In this document: positions 16,996 through 26,600 of the stretch, piece after piece
Layout of the letters: every line of letters starts with the position of its first letter
Position numbering within the stretch: position 1 is the first letter of the stretch
Source: SpSt-333 sp964371615
Lineage (GTDB): Bacteria > Bacteroidota > Ignavibacteria > UBA10030 > UBA8401
Direction: 5' to 3'
DNA: 64,000 bases
Assembly: GCA_964371615.1 (NCBI GenBank)
Contig: CAYJMS010000001.1
Span: forward strand, 1 to 64,000
Notes under the pieces: generated by a model
Told to the model about the DNA's origin: nothing
Database searches by the model: none
Seen by the model: only the letters and a program-made list of their open reading frames with translations
Translations under genes and position numbers: made by a program

Positions 16996-17868
16996 ATGAA
17001 CACGAATGATAAGTGGGAATTCTATAAAGATGCCGAACATAAATGGCGCTGGAGACGCACCTCCCCGAACGGCAATATCGTCGGAGCGTCTACGGAAGGA
17101 TACACGAACAAAGCCGCATGCGAAGGAAATGCCCGACGGAATGGATACGGAACAACCGAAGGCGCCGGAGAGATCGAGGATGCAGCAACCGAACAAGCGG
17201 TGATAGACCGGGACAAAAAAGAACAGGAGATAGAAAATAAAGCGTACGAACTGTATAAAGAACGCGGTTTTAAAGAAGGGAACGAATTTGTTCTGTGGCT
17301 TGAATCTGAACGGGCATTACGGCAAAAGGTCAGAACGAAGCATCATTCGCAAATTCGCAACATTCTGACCGGTATCGTGCTGATCCTGTTGGTGATTGTC
17401 GCAATCCTGTTATTGCAGCTGTTCAAGAAAGACCTGCCGGTCGTTCTGTCCGAACAAAGCCTGGCAAAATTGCAGGTGATGATGCTGGTGCTCGATCCGA
17501 AAGAGGATGAAAAAGTGGTGGTATTTGGCGATACCCATTTTAGCTTCAACGAATCCGCACTGAGCGATGATGCAAAAATGCTTCTGGACAAGGATGTGGA
17601 GAGCCTGAAGGCAAATCCAAAAATCCATGTGCGGATGGCAGGGTACACCTCTGCAAAAGGGACGGAAGAGTTCAATCAAAAATTGAGCGAAGACCGGGCG
17701 AAAGTGGTCAGAGAGTACCTGATCGAAAACGGCATAGCGCCGGAACGGATTACCGTAATCGGATACGGCCGAACACGTCCGGCAGTGTATGAAGTACGTC
17801 CGGGCGACAAGAGTTCCGCGGAAGCGCTGGCGAACATGCGCGTCCTTTTTGAAGTGGTCGTGGAATAA
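16996..17868 (+). CDS. Inner-membrane OmpA-domain protein with DUF1508 and DUF2934 modules
   Basis: 290 residues with unusual architecture. Residues ~6-55 (WEFYKDAEHKWRWRR...GNIVGAS...YTNKAACEGNARRNGY) are a YegP-type DUF1508 unit. Residues ~76-105 (IENKAYELYKERGFKEGNEF, then VLWLESERAL) match the short DUF2934 motif. A single membrane span follows at ~117-137 (ILTGIVLILLVIVAILLLQL), then an OmpA/MotB domain (~170-290) with FSFNESALSDDAK and YTSAKGTEEFNQKLS. With no signal peptide, the first two domains should be cytoplasmic and the OmpA domain periplasmic, a MotB-like layout. GGAGAAG precedes the ATG. Confidence 0.85.
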   Translation: MNTNDKWEFYKDAEHKWRWRRTSPNGNIVGASTEGYTNKAACEGNARRNGYGTTEGAGEIEDAATEQAVIDRDKKEQEIENKAYELYKERGFKEGNEFVLWLESERALRQKVRTKHHSQIRNILTGIVLILLVIVAILLLQLFKKDLPVVLSEQSLAKLQVMMLVLDPKEDEKVVVFGDTHFSFNESALSDDAKMLLDKDVESLKANPKIHVRMAGYTSAKGTEEFNQKLSEDRAKVVREYLIENGIAPERITVIGYGRTRPAVYEVRPGDKSSAEALANMRVLFEVVVE

Positions 17869-17885
17869 TGTTTGTTTCGTACACG

Positions 17886-17913
17886 ACGCCGGTGCGATGA
17901 TATGGACCGGCGT
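17886..17913 (+). other. Hairpin after the inner-membrane OmpA gene
   Basis: ACGCCGGT and ACCGGCGT form a perfect 8-bp stem with a 12-nt loop just after the stop. No T-run follows, so a factor-dependent or mRNA-stability role is more likely than intrinsic termination. Confidence 0.4.
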
Positions 17914-17949
17914 GCCGCTGACACTGAGTATTGATCTTTGAAAGAGATT

Positions 17950-18978
17950 ATGAAAGCACTGGTCTATCACGGCCCCGGCAAGCAATCAATTGACGACAAA
18001 CCGAAACCGAAAATCCTGGCGTCGACCGATGCAATTGTCAGGATCACTGCCACAACGATCTGCGGAACCGACCTTCATATTATGAATGGCGATGTTGCGA
18101 CGGTGGCCAAGGGACGGATATTGGGCCACGAAGGGGTGGGTGTGATCGAAGAGATCGGCGCACATGTAACGAATTTCCGCATCGGCAACACAGTGTTGCT
18201 GTCGTGTATCACATCGTGCGGAAAATGCGGCCGGTGCAGAGAGAGAATGTTTTCTCATTGCGAGCACGGTGGATGGATTCTCGGTAATACGATCGACGGA
18301 ACACAGGCAGAATATGTCAGGATTCCGCACGCCGATACGAGCATGCATCATATTCCGAACGGATCCGACGAAGAGGCAATGGTCATGCTGAGCGATATCC
18401 TACCCACCGGTTATGAATGCGGCGTGCTCAACGGAAAGATACAGCCCGGCAGTACTGTCGCCATTATCGGTGCAGGCCCTATCGGCCTGGCAACGCTGTT
18501 GACTGCGCAGTTTTACTCCCCGGCAGAGATCATCATGGTCGATACGGATACGTACCGGCTCGGTGTGGCTGCTACATTCGGAGCAACGAAGACCTTTCAC
18601 GAGAATGCGATAGAATCCATCATGACATTCACGAACGGTAAGGGAGTCGATGTCGCCATTGAAGCGGTCGGCAGTCCGGAAACGTTTGCGATCTGTGAAT
18701 CGATTATTGCCGTCGGCGGACATATTGCGAATATCGGCGTGCACGGCAAAAGCGTAGAATTGCACCTGGAAAAGCTCTGGTCACAGAACGTAACCATTAC
18801 CACAGGGCTTGTCGATACGTCGTCGACATCCCTGCTTCTCAAGATCGTCCAGACCGGTGCGCTGAAACCGAAACAGTTCATTACCCATCATTTTAGAATG
18901 GATGAAATAATGAAAGCGTACACCATTTTTGGTAATGCCGGAATTGAAAAAGCATTGAAAGTGATCATCACAAATTAA
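17950..18978 (+). CDS. Zinc-dependent alcohol dehydrogenase (MDR family)
   Basis: 342 residues of the medium-chain dehydrogenase family, oxidising or reducing an alcohol/aldehyde pair with NAD(P). Visible features: catalytic-zinc region TICGTDLHI and GHEGVGVIEEIG, a four-cysteine structural-zinc loop (CGKCGRCRERMFSHC), and the Rossmann signature GAGPIGLATL. The sequence is close to secondary-alcohol dehydrogenases, but the substrate cannot be read from it. I chose ATG 17950 over the in-frame TTG at 17938 because family members start MKALVY. GAAAGAG precedes it. Confidence 0.92.
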   Translation: MKALVYHGPGKQSIDDKPKPKILASTDAIVRITATTICGTDLHIMNGDVATVAKGRILGHEGVGVIEEIGAHVTNFRIGNTVLLSCITSCGKCGRCRERMFSHCEHGGWILGNTIDGTQAEYVRIPHADTSMHHIPNGSDEEAMVMLSDILPTGYECGVLNGKIQPGSTVAIIGAGPIGLATLLTAQFYSPAEIIMVDTDTYRLGVAATFGATKTFHENAIESIMTFTNGKGVDVAIEAVGSPETFAICESIIAVGGHIANIGVHGKSVELHLEKLWSQNVTITTGLVDTSSTSLLLKIVQTGALKPKQFITHHFRMDEIMKAYTIFGNAGIEKALKVIITN

Positions 18979-18997
18979 TCAACGAGGAAGTGTCAAA

Positions 18998-19243
18998 ATG
19001 CGACAATTGCTGACCGGTAAAATCTCCGCCATGAAAGCCGTCGGCCTTATGCTGTTCGCTGTGAATATGGCCAAAGCAGTGTACGCGGGATATACCAATG
19101 CCGTTCCTCAAACAATCATACACGAATTGCCGGAACAAAAAACGGACACCCGGCGGATCGTATCACTATTATCACCGGTCGGGATCGGAATGGTGATTCT
19201 TTTCGGTGCACTGCTTGTTTTTGGGAAGAAAAAAAACCGATAA
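18998..19243 (+). CDS. Small membrane protein (81 aa)
   Basis: Two hydrophobic stretches: an N-terminal one (AVGLMLFAVNMAKAVYAGY) and a C-terminal one (LLSPVGIGMVILFGALLVFG) ending in a KKKNR tail. The loop between is likely extracytoplasmic. GAGGAAG precedes the ATG. No family recognised. It begins a series of very small genes (18998-20024), of which two are of types associated with envelope stress. Confidence 0.6.
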   Translation: MRQLLTGKISAMKAVGLMLFAVNMAKAVYAGYTNAVPQTIIHELPEQKTDTRRIVSLLSPVGIGMVILFGALLVFGKKKNR

Positions 19244-19276
19244 GGAAATAACACAATTAACTTTACGGAGAATCGT

Positions 19277-19540
19277 ATGCGTTCAGAAATCGCGAAATCG
19301 GAAACCAGAGAAGACAACCGGACCACCGGGATGGGTACACCGTTTGATATGGCCGGCGCAAAGCAGATCGGGGACGCTCTGTCCATCTACTGGAATGATT
19401 TTGATGCCGATCGGTTTGTGCTCGCATTATTCACCGGAAATGATGCCGAGGGAAGGGCCCGGAAAAAAGTGTATCCGAAGATTAAACAGAAAGGCCGGGG
19501 TAAAATACATTATGCCGTCATAAACAATAACTACCGGTAA
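19277..19540 (+). CDS. Hypothetical protein (87 aa)
   Basis: Soluble, charged protein. Its core (GAKQIGDALSIYWNDFDADRFVLALFTGNDAEGRARKK) has regular helix-like hydrophobic spacing; the C-terminus is basic. ACGGAGAATCGT precedes the ATG. No recognised domain. Its position 34 nt after a small membrane protein gene suggests the same transcript. Confidence 0.55.
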   Translation: MRSEIAKSETREDNRTTGMGTPFDMAGAKQIGDALSIYWNDFDADRFVLALFTGNDAEGRARKKVYPKIKQKGRGKIHYAVINNNYR

Positions 19541-19647
19541 CGGAGTTCAATAACATCAATGGATGATATCCTTTCATCGCACGTTTCATAAACCCGATAT
19601 GTGATCAGATCGAATTTCAATCATAAAGAAGAAAAGGACATCCTGCT

Positions 19648-19800
19648 ATGATATATACTATCGCTGTCATCATGATCATACTGTGGATTCTGGGGATTGT
19701 CTCCTCGTATACCATGGGAGGATTCATTCATATCCTTCTGGTGATTGCCGTTGTTACGGTTCTGTACAGGATCATCACCGGCCGAAAACCGATACAATAA
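19648..19800 (+). CDS. lmo0937-type small membrane protein
   Basis: 50 residues, essentially two membrane helices: MIYTIAVIMIILWILGIVSS, the conserved SYTMGGFIHILLVIAVV and the ending RIITGRKP. This is the lmo0937 (DUF5670) pattern, widespread in stress-related clusters, with unknown function. A second copy lies at 43368 (SYTMNGFIHVLLVIAII). GAAAAGGA lies upstream. Confidence 0.8.
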   Translation: MIYTIAVIMIILWILGIVSSYTMGGFIHILLVIAVVTVLYRIITGRKPIQ

Positions 19801-19817
19801 TCGTCGGAGCCTGAACA

Positions 19818-20024
19818 ATGCAAAGAATTATTTCACTCTTGTTGATTGTGGCAGGGATCATACTGATCGTGTACGGTTACGTTGCACTGGAGTCTATGAG
19901 CTCTGAAATCTCCCGTTTATTCACCGGGTCTCCGACCGATAAAGCAATTTGGATGTTCGGCGGCGGAGTAATTATCACCGTGATCGGCGTATTTGGATTA
20001 CTGGTTTCATCAAAGAAAATGTAA
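19818..20024 (+). CDS. DUF3185 family membrane protein
   Basis: 68 residues with two membrane helices bracketing a conserved soluble stretch (ESMSSEISRLFTGSPTDKAIW), the hallmark of DUF3185. Function unknown. It starts 17 nt after the preceding small membrane gene, so it is probably co-transcribed. GGAGCC precedes the ATG. Confidence 0.85.
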   Translation: MQRIISLLLIVAGIILIVYGYVALESMSSEISRLFTGSPTDKAIWMFGGGVIITVIGVFGLLVSSKKM

Positions 20025-20110
20025 TCACGGTGTCACCGCCGGCACTCGAGACTGAAATCGTTCGGGAAATTTAAACGCAGTAAGAACCATGTCGATGGAA
20101 AGGAAAACCG

Positions 20111-21079
20111 ATGAAAAATACCGCAGCAGTATTACTCATGATCATGATCGCAACAACTGCTATTATACCGCAGATCACCTCGGCACAACAGACAACAGTG
20201 AGTTTTCAACTCTTCTATGATGAACTCAGTCCTTATGGCATGTGGATGGATTATCCCGACTATGGATATGTCTGGATACCGAACAGTGATCCCGGATTCA
20301 GCCCATACGGCACCGACGGACATTGGGTCTATACCGTGGATGGCTGGATGTGGGTTTCCGATTATCCCTGGGGATGGGCAGCATTCCATTATGGCCGGTG
20401 GGATTACGATAACGGCGTTGGCTGGTTCTGGGTGCCGGATAATGTATGGGGACCGGCATGGGTTTCCTGGCGACGATCGCCCGGTTATTACGGCTGGGCT
20501 CCGCTTCGTCCCGGCATCAGTATTTCCATTGCATTCGGTTCGAACTATTACGAACAGAATGATCGATGGATCTTTGTGCGCGAAAGGGACATAGTGAGGA
20601 ATGATGTCAGTCGCCATTATGTCAGCCGGTCGAGAAACCGGGCGATTATCAGGACGTCGTCCGTTATTTCAAATTCACGGAATGATGAAAAGCACAATGC
20701 TGTCTATATCGCCGGTCCGGACAGAGACGAAGTTCAGCGGACAACCCGCACGCGAGTCGATCCGGTAACTGTGCGTGAACATGACCGGCCCGGACAGCGC
20801 GTTCAGAAGAACGAGATAGAATTGTACAGACCGCAGATAGAAAGAAGAGTCACTTCCGGAAAAAATCCCGCTCCGGCAAAGGTTGTACGAAAGAGCGAAG
20901 TGCGGCCCATACGGGAACACAATACACCGAATCAACGGCAGAATGTTGTTCCAAGCAAGGGAAAGCGTACGCCGCAGCCGCAGCCAAAAATTACACCACA
21001 GACCAGAAAACGCACTGCCGTTCCTCCCGCAAAAGTAAACCCGCGGGAGAAGAAAGAGCCCAAAAAACGTCAGCAATGA
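20111..21079 (+). CDS. DUF6600-type Trp/Tyr-rich secreted protein
   Basis: 322 residues with a signal peptide (cleavage near TSAQQ). The N-terminal ~130 residues are very rich in Trp, Tyr and Gly (YGMWMDYPDYGYVWIP, WAAFHYGRWDYDNGVGWFW), typical of the DUF6600 envelope family of Bacteroidota. The C-terminal half (~185-322) is basic, Pro/Arg/Lys-rich and probably disordered, which could bind nucleic acid, LPS or wall polymers by charge. Function unknown. AAAGGAAAACCG precedes the ATG. Confidence 0.75.
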   Translation: MKNTAAVLLMIMIATTAIIPQITSAQQTTVSFQLFYDELSPYGMWMDYPDYGYVWIPNSDPGFSPYGTDGHWVYTVDGWMWVSDYPWGWAAFHYGRWDYDNGVGWFWVPDNVWGPAWVSWRRSPGYYGWAPLRPGISISIAFGSNYYEQNDRWIFVRERDIVRNDVSRHYVSRSRNRAIIRTSSVISNSRNDEKHNAVYIAGPDRDEVQRTTRTRVDPVTVREHDRPGQRVQKNEIELYRPQIERRVTSGKNPAPAKVVRKSEVRPIREHNTPNQRQNVVPSKGKRTPQPQPKITPQTRKRTAVPPAKVNPREKKEPKKRQQ

Positions 21080-21242
21080 TTTTTATCGATCCTTCCCATG
21101 TCGGTGTGGAGGGACGGAAACGGCAAAAACCGGTAGTATGACATTGCCTTTCACGATAGTATCCAGACCATTCATTTTTGTTATTTTCGCTGTAGTACAG
21201 TTCGAACATTGTTGAACATTTTTTTGAATGGATGAACAGAAT

Positions 21243-22331
21243 ATGAGAAAGACAGGATTGCTGGAACCGTTCAAATTGGGGCATGTTGCACTTGCCAATC
21301 GGATCGTGATGGCTCCCATGACCCGATCCCGCGCCATCAACAATATTCCGAATGATCTGATGGCATCCTATTATCGTCAGCGTGCGTCAGCAGGGCTGAT
21401 CGTCACCGAAGGAACCTCACCGTCTCCGAACGGCCTGGGTTACAGCCGGATTCCTGGAATTTTTAATAAGGAACAGATCAAAGGATGGAAAAAAGTTACC
21501 AAAGCCGTCCATACCGCAAACGGGAAAATATTTCTTCAGATCATGCATACGGGCCGCATCGGTCATTCCGACAATATGCCTTCGAATTCCATCATTATTG
21601 CTCCATCGGCCGTACAGCCCGGTGGTACAATGTGGACCGACAGCAAAGGTTTGCAGGAGTATCCGGTTCCGATATCGATGTCGCTTGAAGAGATTGCAAG
21701 AACCAAGGCGGAGTATGTGAAAGGCGCAGTGAACGGCATCAAATCGAACTTTGACGGAATTGAACTGCATTGTGCCAACGGATATCTTCCGGAACAGTTT
21801 CTCTCTCCCGTCAGCAATATCCGTTGTGATCGGTACGGCGGTACAATTGAAAACCGATGCAGGTTCCTTTTGGAAACGGTGCACAACATCATTGATGTTG
21901 TGGGGAAGCAGAGTATCGGAGTTCGATTGTCTCCGTACGGAACGGCCAGTGATATGCCGTTGTATCCCGAGATTGATGAAACATACATCTATCTTGCCGG
22001 TGAATTGGAACGTCTGAAAGTGCTCTATATACATCTGGTTGATCACAGCAGTATGGGAGCGCCGGTAGTATCCGTTGAATTAAAAAATGCGATCCGCGAA
22101 CGGTTTCACCGGACAATGATCCTGAGCGGCGGGTTTACCAAAGAACGAGCAGACGCCGAGTTATTGTCAGGACATGCCGACCTTATCGCATTCGGACGTC
22201 CATTCATCAATAATCCCGATCTCGTTCGCCGGTTTGAATACGGATGGCCGGTTTCACAACAGCTCGACATGAGCACATTGTATACTTCCGGAGAAAAAGG
22301 CTACACGGATTATCCGAACCATGCAATTTGA
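21243..22331 (+). CDS. Old Yellow Enzyme family FMN-dependent alkene reductase
   Basis: TIM-barrel flavoenzyme that reduces activated C=C bonds with NAD(P)H. Visible signatures: N-terminal LLEPFKLGHVALANRIVMAPMTRSRA, the substrate/flavin motif ELHCANGYLPEQFLSP (usual form ELHGANGYL), DRYGGTIENRCRFLLE and the C-terminal phosphate-binding stretch ILSGGFT...LIAFGRPFINNPDLV. Length (~362) is standard for the NemA/xenobiotic reductase group. ATG 21228, five codons earlier, is an equally possible start. Function is inferred from family only; it may detoxify electrophiles. Confidence 0.9.
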   Translation: MRKTGLLEPFKLGHVALANRIVMAPMTRSRAINNIPNDLMASYYRQRASAGLIVTEGTSPSPNGLGYSRIPGIFNKEQIKGWKKVTKAVHTANGKIFLQIMHTGRIGHSDNMPSNSIIIAPSAVQPGGTMWTDSKGLQEYPVPISMSLEEIARTKAEYVKGAVNGIKSNFDGIELHCANGYLPEQFLSPVSNIRCDRYGGTIENRCRFLLETVHNIIDVVGKQSIGVRLSPYGTASDMPLYPEIDETYIYLAGELERLKVLYIHLVDHSSMGAPVVSVELKNAIRERFHRTMILSGGFTKERADAELLSGHADLIAFGRPFINNPDLVRRFEYGWPVSQQLDMSTLYTSGEKGYTDYPNHAI

Positions 22332-22513
22332 CCGGAATGCCGGATAGTGGTCGCAGCAGTGCGGAGGGAATGAATTCGAAGAGCAAGGAGGGACAAATCA
22401 ATATTGAAGATACGGATCGAAACGCGATCATTCATTTTTCTGAAATGACCGAAATAATGAGACACTCCAGCCGGTGTCACATCAACCATTATGAATTTCA
22501 AAGGAGCATCATC

Positions 22514-23011
22514 ATGAGATATTTTCTTTTTCTCTTCGGGATATTGCTCGTGACAGTATCCGCTCAGGCACAACTCAGCATCAGCATCGGATTCAATATC
22601 GACCGTCAACCGGTCTGGGGTCCCGCCGGATATGATCAGGTGGAGTATTACTATCTTCCGGATATCGAGGTGTATTACAGCGTGACCAACAGGAGGTTCT
22701 ATTACTTTGAACGGGGCCAATGGATCGGCAGATCATCGCTTCCGGCACGATACCGCAGCGTTAATTTGTACACTTCATACAAAGTGGTCGTAAACGAACC
22801 GAATCCATACCGGAACCATTCTGTCTACCGGGAAAAATATCTTTCATTTAAGGGCCGTCACGATCAACAGGCGATCCGCGACAGCCGCGATTCCAAATAT
22901 TTTTCCAATAAAAATCATCCCGAACACAATAAATGGAAGAAAGAACAGCAACAAGGAAACAAAAACGGTAACAAGAGTAATAATGATACGAAACGCGGGA
23001 AAAAACGGTGA
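22514..23011 (+). CDS. Secreted hypothetical protein with basic tail
   Basis: 165 residues: signal peptide (MRYFLFLFGILLVTVSAQAQ), a compact Tyr/Val-rich domain (DQVEYYYLPDIEVYYSVTNRRFYYFERGQWIGRSSLP), then a Lys/Asn/Gln-rich disordered tail. Similar Tyr-rich small periplasmic proteins occur in Bacteroidota, but I cannot name the family. AAGGAGCATCATC precedes the ATG. The in-frame stretch from 22244 upstream overlaps the preceding gene and is not coding. Confidence 0.65.
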   Translation: MRYFLFLFGILLVTVSAQAQLSISIGFNIDRQPVWGPAGYDQVEYYYLPDIEVYYSVTNRRFYYFERGQWIGRSSLPARYRSVNLYTSYKVVVNEPNPYRNHSVYREKYLSFKGRHDQQAIRDSRDSKYFSNKNHPEHNKWKKEQQQGNKNGNKSNNDTKRGKKR

Positions 23012-23036
23012 TCCGAACGACTATAAAAATAAACCG

Positions 23037-23552
23037 ATGAACACGATGCATATGAAAAATCATAATCATGAAAACGGCACGGCAATGCTGCCGCCGGCGG
23101 ATCTTGTCTTTGAGATCAAGCAGTTGGAAGATGCGCTCGCCGTGGAACGAGAGCGCACGCTTCGGGCGCACGCTGACTTCAAGAATTATCGACGCCGCAT
23201 AGAGCACGACGGCAGTACGATGGCCGATACGGAAACCCGAAAAATCTTCCTGCTGTTGCTGGATATTGTCGACGATCTGGAGAAGGCATTGAAATGGATA
23301 CACAACGAAGAACCGGTCGTTGCCAGCGGAATCCGCATGATTCATCACAAATTGCTGTCGCTGTTAAAATCCTTTGCCGTCATCCCGTTTGAAAGTGTCG
23401 GCGAACCGTTCGACCACGATCTGCACGAAGCCGTTGCGATCGAAAAGAACACCGACCGTGAATCCGGAACCGTGACCGATGAACTGCGTCGCGGGTATCG
23501 GCGGAACAGTGTGCTGCTTCGTGCGGCACAAGTACGGATAGCCGTCAAATAA
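23037..23552 (+). CDS. grpE: GrpE-like nucleotide exchange factor
   Basis: About 170 residues with the GrpE layout: an N-terminal helix with RERTLRAHADFKNYRRR, a four-helix region (LLLLDIVDDLEKALKWI) and a C-terminal beta domain (FDHDLHEAV, then SGTVTDELRRGY and the RRNSVLLRAAQVRIA ending). GrpE releases ADP from DnaK. It is divergent and no dnaK is adjacent, so it may be a second, stress-specific copy; a CbpA-type J protein lies at 37348. The start is uncertain: no clear ribosome binding site, and 22983 and 23046 are alternatives. Confidence 0.8.
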   Translation: MNTMHMKNHNHENGTAMLPPADLVFEIKQLEDALAVERERTLRAHADFKNYRRRIEHDGSTMADTETRKIFLLLLDIVDDLEKALKWIHNEEPVVASGIRMIHHKLLSLLKSFAVIPFESVGEPFDHDLHEAVAIEKNTDRESGTVTDELRRGYRRNSVLLRAAQVRIAVK

Positions 23553-23657
23553 ACAATAGTACTGCAGAACCATCTGAAATGACCGATGGAATTGTCCACC
23601 ATTCACTACTGACCATCGGCAGGTGATAGCTGCTTATGCACGACGGGAGAATTTCCA

Positions 23658-26600
23658 TTGACGCATCCACTGTTCCACATTTTCAAACGATCGCACGGAG
23701 CTTCGCATCAGGAATCCGACATGCCGATTCGGAGCGAGCTCTTCAGCATGGAGCGCCTCGAACAGCACGGCGAAAGTCTTGCCGCGGCGCAACGGGTCAC
23801 GCGCCGTCCGGCAGCGGGCCGCCCGTTGGTACTACGGCTTGAAGACAACGGCCGTGTACTGCTGGAAGCCTACCGCACCATTGCCGACGCAATCAGCGAA
23901 GAACAGGTTATTACTCCTGCGGCGGAATGGCTTGTTGACAACTTTCACATCGTTGATGAACAGATCCGGGAGATCCATGACGATCTTCCCGGCCGATATT
24001 ACCGCCAGCTGCCCAAACTTGCCGACGGGCCGCTCGAAGGATATCCGCGAGTATACGGGATCGCCTGGGCGTTCGTCGCTCATACCGACAGCCGCTTCGA
24101 CCTTGAATCGCTGAGACGTTTCGTGCGCGCGTATCAACGCATCCAGCCGCTGACAATCGGCGAACTATGGGCTGTTGCGATTACATTGCGAATTGTCCTC
24201 GTTGAGAATTTACGCCGATCCGCCGAACGGATCGTTTCAAGCCGCAAAGAACGGTACGATGCCAACACGATTGCCGACCGGCTGCTGGGGATCGGACGGA
24301 GTACTGCAGAATCACCGGAACTGGCTGTGGGGCGGTATACCGGTATTCGACTGCCGACGGCATTTTCCGTTCAGCTTGTCCGGAGGCTGCGCGATCAGGA
24401 TCCGGCAGTGACCCCCGCGCTTCGCTGGCTCGATGAACGTCTGAGAAAACAGGGAACAACTTCAGAAAAGATCGTCGCCGAAGAACACCAATTCCAGGGC
24501 GCGATGAGCGTGACCGTCCGCAACATCATCACCAGCATGCGTCTGATCTCCTCCGTCGACTGGCCCGCATTTTTTGAAAGCGTGAGTCTTGTTGATGCGG
24601 CATTATGCGCGCACAACGGTTTTGCTGCGATGGATTTTCCGACCCGCGACAATTACCGGCATGCAATAGAAGATCTTTCCAGACAATCATCATATACCGA
24701 GATCGAGATTACGGAGAAGATTATTGAAAAAGCACGAAAAGCCGCTCCGCTTTATCCGGACAGCCCCGAACGGGATCCCGGTTACTACCTCATTTCAAAA
24801 GGCCGCAGGGGTTTTGAAAAACAAATATCGTACGCTGAATCCCTTCGATCATCGTTTGACCGTACCGCGGTCGGATCGGGAATGCGCGGATATCTGCTGA
24901 CGATAGCATTTGTCAGCGTCTTCATCCTTGCCCTGCCGTTGCTGGGAATTGCGAGCGCCGATGTGACGACGGTGGATCTCATCATCCTTGCACTTCTTGC
25001 CGTTATTCCTTTGTCGGATGTAGCCGTGGCGATAGTAAATTATCTGATTACCACCCGGATCGGTCCGAAGTCGCTTCCCGGATTGGAACTATTAAACGGC
25101 GTTCCCCCCTCGATGCGCACAATGGTTGTCGTACCGACACTGTTGACAGCCGCAGACGAGATCAAAGAGCATATCGAAAGGCTTGAAGTTCATTTTTTAG
25201 CAAATCAAGATAAAAATATTTTCTTTGCGCTGCTGTCGGATTGGCGGGACTCTGCGACGGAGTCCGGTGACGGAGATGAACAACTTCTCGGATTCGCAGT
25301 TGAGGGAATAGCGCGTTTAAATAAACGTCATAGTACCGAATCATCAGGAGAGCTGTTTTTTCTGCTGCATCGCCGGCGATTGTGGAATGAGGGAGAAAAA
25401 AAATGGATGGGATGGGAACGGAAAAGAGGAAAACTGCATGAATTGAACCGCCTGCTCAGAGGAGCAACCGATACCAGTTTTGTGTCTCCGGATTCACTCC
25501 GAATACCGTCGGAGATACGATATGTCATCACACTCGATGCCGATACGCGGTTCCCGCGCAATACCGCACGGCGGCTTATCGGAAAAATGTCTCATCCCCT
25601 CAACCGGCCGAAGATCGATGTGCACAGCGGACGTGTGATCGAGGGCTATGCCGTCCTCCAGCCTTTAGTAACGCCATCCATGCCGACCGCTCCCGCGGGA
25701 TCATTGTTCCAACAAACATTTTCAGGCCCGGGTGGAATGGATCCGTACGCATTTGTCGTCTCTGATGTGTATCAGGATCTCTTCGGGGAAGGATCGTACA
25801 GCGGAAAAGGGATCTATGATGTCGATATCTTCGAAGCGGCATTGCGCGGCCGGATTCCTGAAAATACAGTTCTCAGTCATGATCTTTTGGAAGGAATATA
25901 TGCCGGTTCCGGCCTTGTTACCGACATCGAAGTGGTCGAAGAATTCCCCTCGCGCTATGATGTCGCTGCGGCACGGCAGCATCGCTGGGTTCGCGGCGAC
26001 TGGCAATTGCTTCCGTGGATAGTCGGCCACGGCCGGAATTCCGGAATCCGTCCGCCCCGGAGATCGATTCCGCTGATCGGCCGATGGAAGATGATCGATA
26101 ATCTTCGTCGTTCCCTGTCGGCGCCGGCTGCATTTCTGGCATTGCTTGGCGGATGGATGCTCCCTTTTGATTCTGCAGCGGTCTGGACCGGATTTGTTCT
26201 TGCGACAATTGCTCTTCCGTCACTTTTGCCGTTCTTTTCCGGCATCATCCCGCGTCGCCGACGGATCTCGAAACGGAGTCACCTGCGGGCAATGGGCAGC
26301 GATCTGTCACTGGCTGCTTCACAGATATTTTTTCACGTTTCTGTTTTACCTCATCAAGCATGGCTGATGTCCGACGCGATTCTCCGAACACTGTATCGTC
26401 TGTATTTCAGCCATCGCCATATGCTGGAGTGGATGACGGCAGCGCAGGCGAAATTCAGTCTTCCCCTTTCCATTCCCGGTTTTTATCGGCGTATGGCAGG
26501 TGGTGTCGTGCTCTCCTGCATCGGAGGAATTATTGTGGCTGTATCACCGTCTGTATCATGGATGACGTCGGTTCCTTTCGTCCTCTTGTGGATCTGTGGT

